Below, one piece after another: positions 63,186 through 64,000 of a stretch of DNA of 64,000 nt. This stretch comes from Enoplosus armatus (lineage: Eukaryota; Chordata; Actinopteri; Centrarchiformes; Enoplosidae). Location: NCBI RefSeq assembly GCF_043641665.1, contig NC_092182.1:16445456-16509455 (forward strand), in the 5' to 3' direction. Position 1 is the first letter of the stretch, and each line of letters opens with the position of its first letter. The translations under genes were made by a program, and so were the position numbers. The notes beneath the pieces are model-generated. The model was not told the DNA's origin. It saw only the letters and a program-made list of their open reading frames with translations, and searched no databases.

Positions 63186-64000
63186 CTTGTCAGAGACCTT
63201 TCATTCGAGTCAAACAACTTCCAATAACTCCAACACAGCAGTCAGACCAGAGCCCCTACTGTGAAGGAATATCCTACATGGGTCAAGCACACGTGTAACT
63301 TGTCAGTGTGGACACATGTTGTGAAGTGACACACCATATGGAAATATTGGGAGGGTGCTTTAAGGGTCGGGTGGGTAAAAAGAGAAACCTACTGTGGGAT
63401 CAAATGGACTTCTTCTACAAGACTACACACCAGCCGTTGCTCATCCTGGAGCAAACGTCCAACAGTTGAGTACTTCCTTTTTACGACTGAAAAGGTTGCC
63501 TATAAAGCGCTGTAAAAAACAGATATATGAAGTTACATGAAGCTACACAAATTATTCTGTTACCTAATCATACATTAGTCTGGTGTTTGCTGTTTACATA
63601 GGCATGTTGTTTCTGCTGCTATGAATCACACAACTGTTACTTTACCTTGTAGTCTTTGTCTCCAAATGCTTGGGTATAGTTTCTAGTATAGGTAATAATG
63701 GACTTTATCTTACAGGTCTAACAACAGCGAGAAAAAAAAAGCTGCTCTCCGTTTGCTAGAAGATCTCTTGAATGTTATCTCAAAAGCAATTGTTGCTTTT
63801 ATGGTTGTATTATTATTTATTCAGAACAAAGAGGAGCCAGAAAACAAAGTGAAAGCAGATAATGTTTTACTTCTAATCATACAGTATACCCTTCAAGAAA
63901 TGCCTGAATATGTATGCATGTACATATTTATAAGTTTGTGCATGTATAAGCATATAATTGGGCAGTGTAGTAAAGCCCTTATATTGTAACCTAGGGAGTG
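63186..64000. other. 5' flank of the acidic membrane-protein gene
   Basis: Presumed promoter and upstream DNA. No clear TATA box on the minus strand and no CpG cluster. A 78-codon plus-strand open frame at 63753-63989 has hydrophobic stretches but no known motif and no good start context. I see nothing else in it. Confidence 0.4.

Noticed and set aside
1..64000. CRISPR arrays, bacterial operons, rRNA genes or an intact virus-derived gene
   Set aside because: None seen; the repeats are eukaryotic simple repeats and dispersed elements, and no spacer-repeat pattern or retroviral frame is present.

Overview
The window is a piece of a vertebrate nuclear genome, most likely a percomorph (spiny-rayed) teleost. 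The basis is split genes with GT-AG introns, very long AT-rich introns, CA/TG and TA microsatellites, and many copies of interspersed repeats that I recognise from percomorph flanking sequence. There are no bacterial operons, no CRISPR array and no viral gene. All three genes I can support lie on the minus strand, so transcription runs from right to left.

Right end (60.17-63.19 kb): a small gene for an unrecognised single-pass membrane protein. It has a candidate signal-peptide exon, one 1.6-kb exon coding a very Glu-rich domain with internal repeats, and a last exon coding a transmembrane helix that ends in KKLR, which fits a KKXX ER-retrieval signal. It sits where podoplanin lies beside PRDM2 in human, but I see no podoplanin-like sequence.

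Middle (40.3-55.1 kb): a complete prdm2 (RIZ) gene. Seven coding exons join in phase to give 1719 codons: a PR/SET domain over four exons, a small linker exon, a 4.5-kb exon with an acidic tract, eight zinc fingers and a CtBP-type PLDLS motif, and a tiny last exon. Between the last PR exon and the linker exon lies a CpG-bearing block with a CCAAT box and a possible alternative first coding exon. That exon would make a PR-less, RIZ2-like protein of 1569 aa.

Left (1-35.8 kb): two phase-compatible exons separated by an 18-kb intron, which I assign to the 5' part of kazn (kazrin). This is based on coiled-coil-like sequence and on its place downstream of, and in the same direction as, prdm2, as in human 1p36. 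The rest of kazn lies beyond the left edge; the first 16.7 kb is intron.

The rest is intron and intergenic DNA with simple repeats, MITE-like elements (one nested inside another), a decayed Tc1-like transposon, a tRNA-derived SINE-like segment and two notable inverted repeats.
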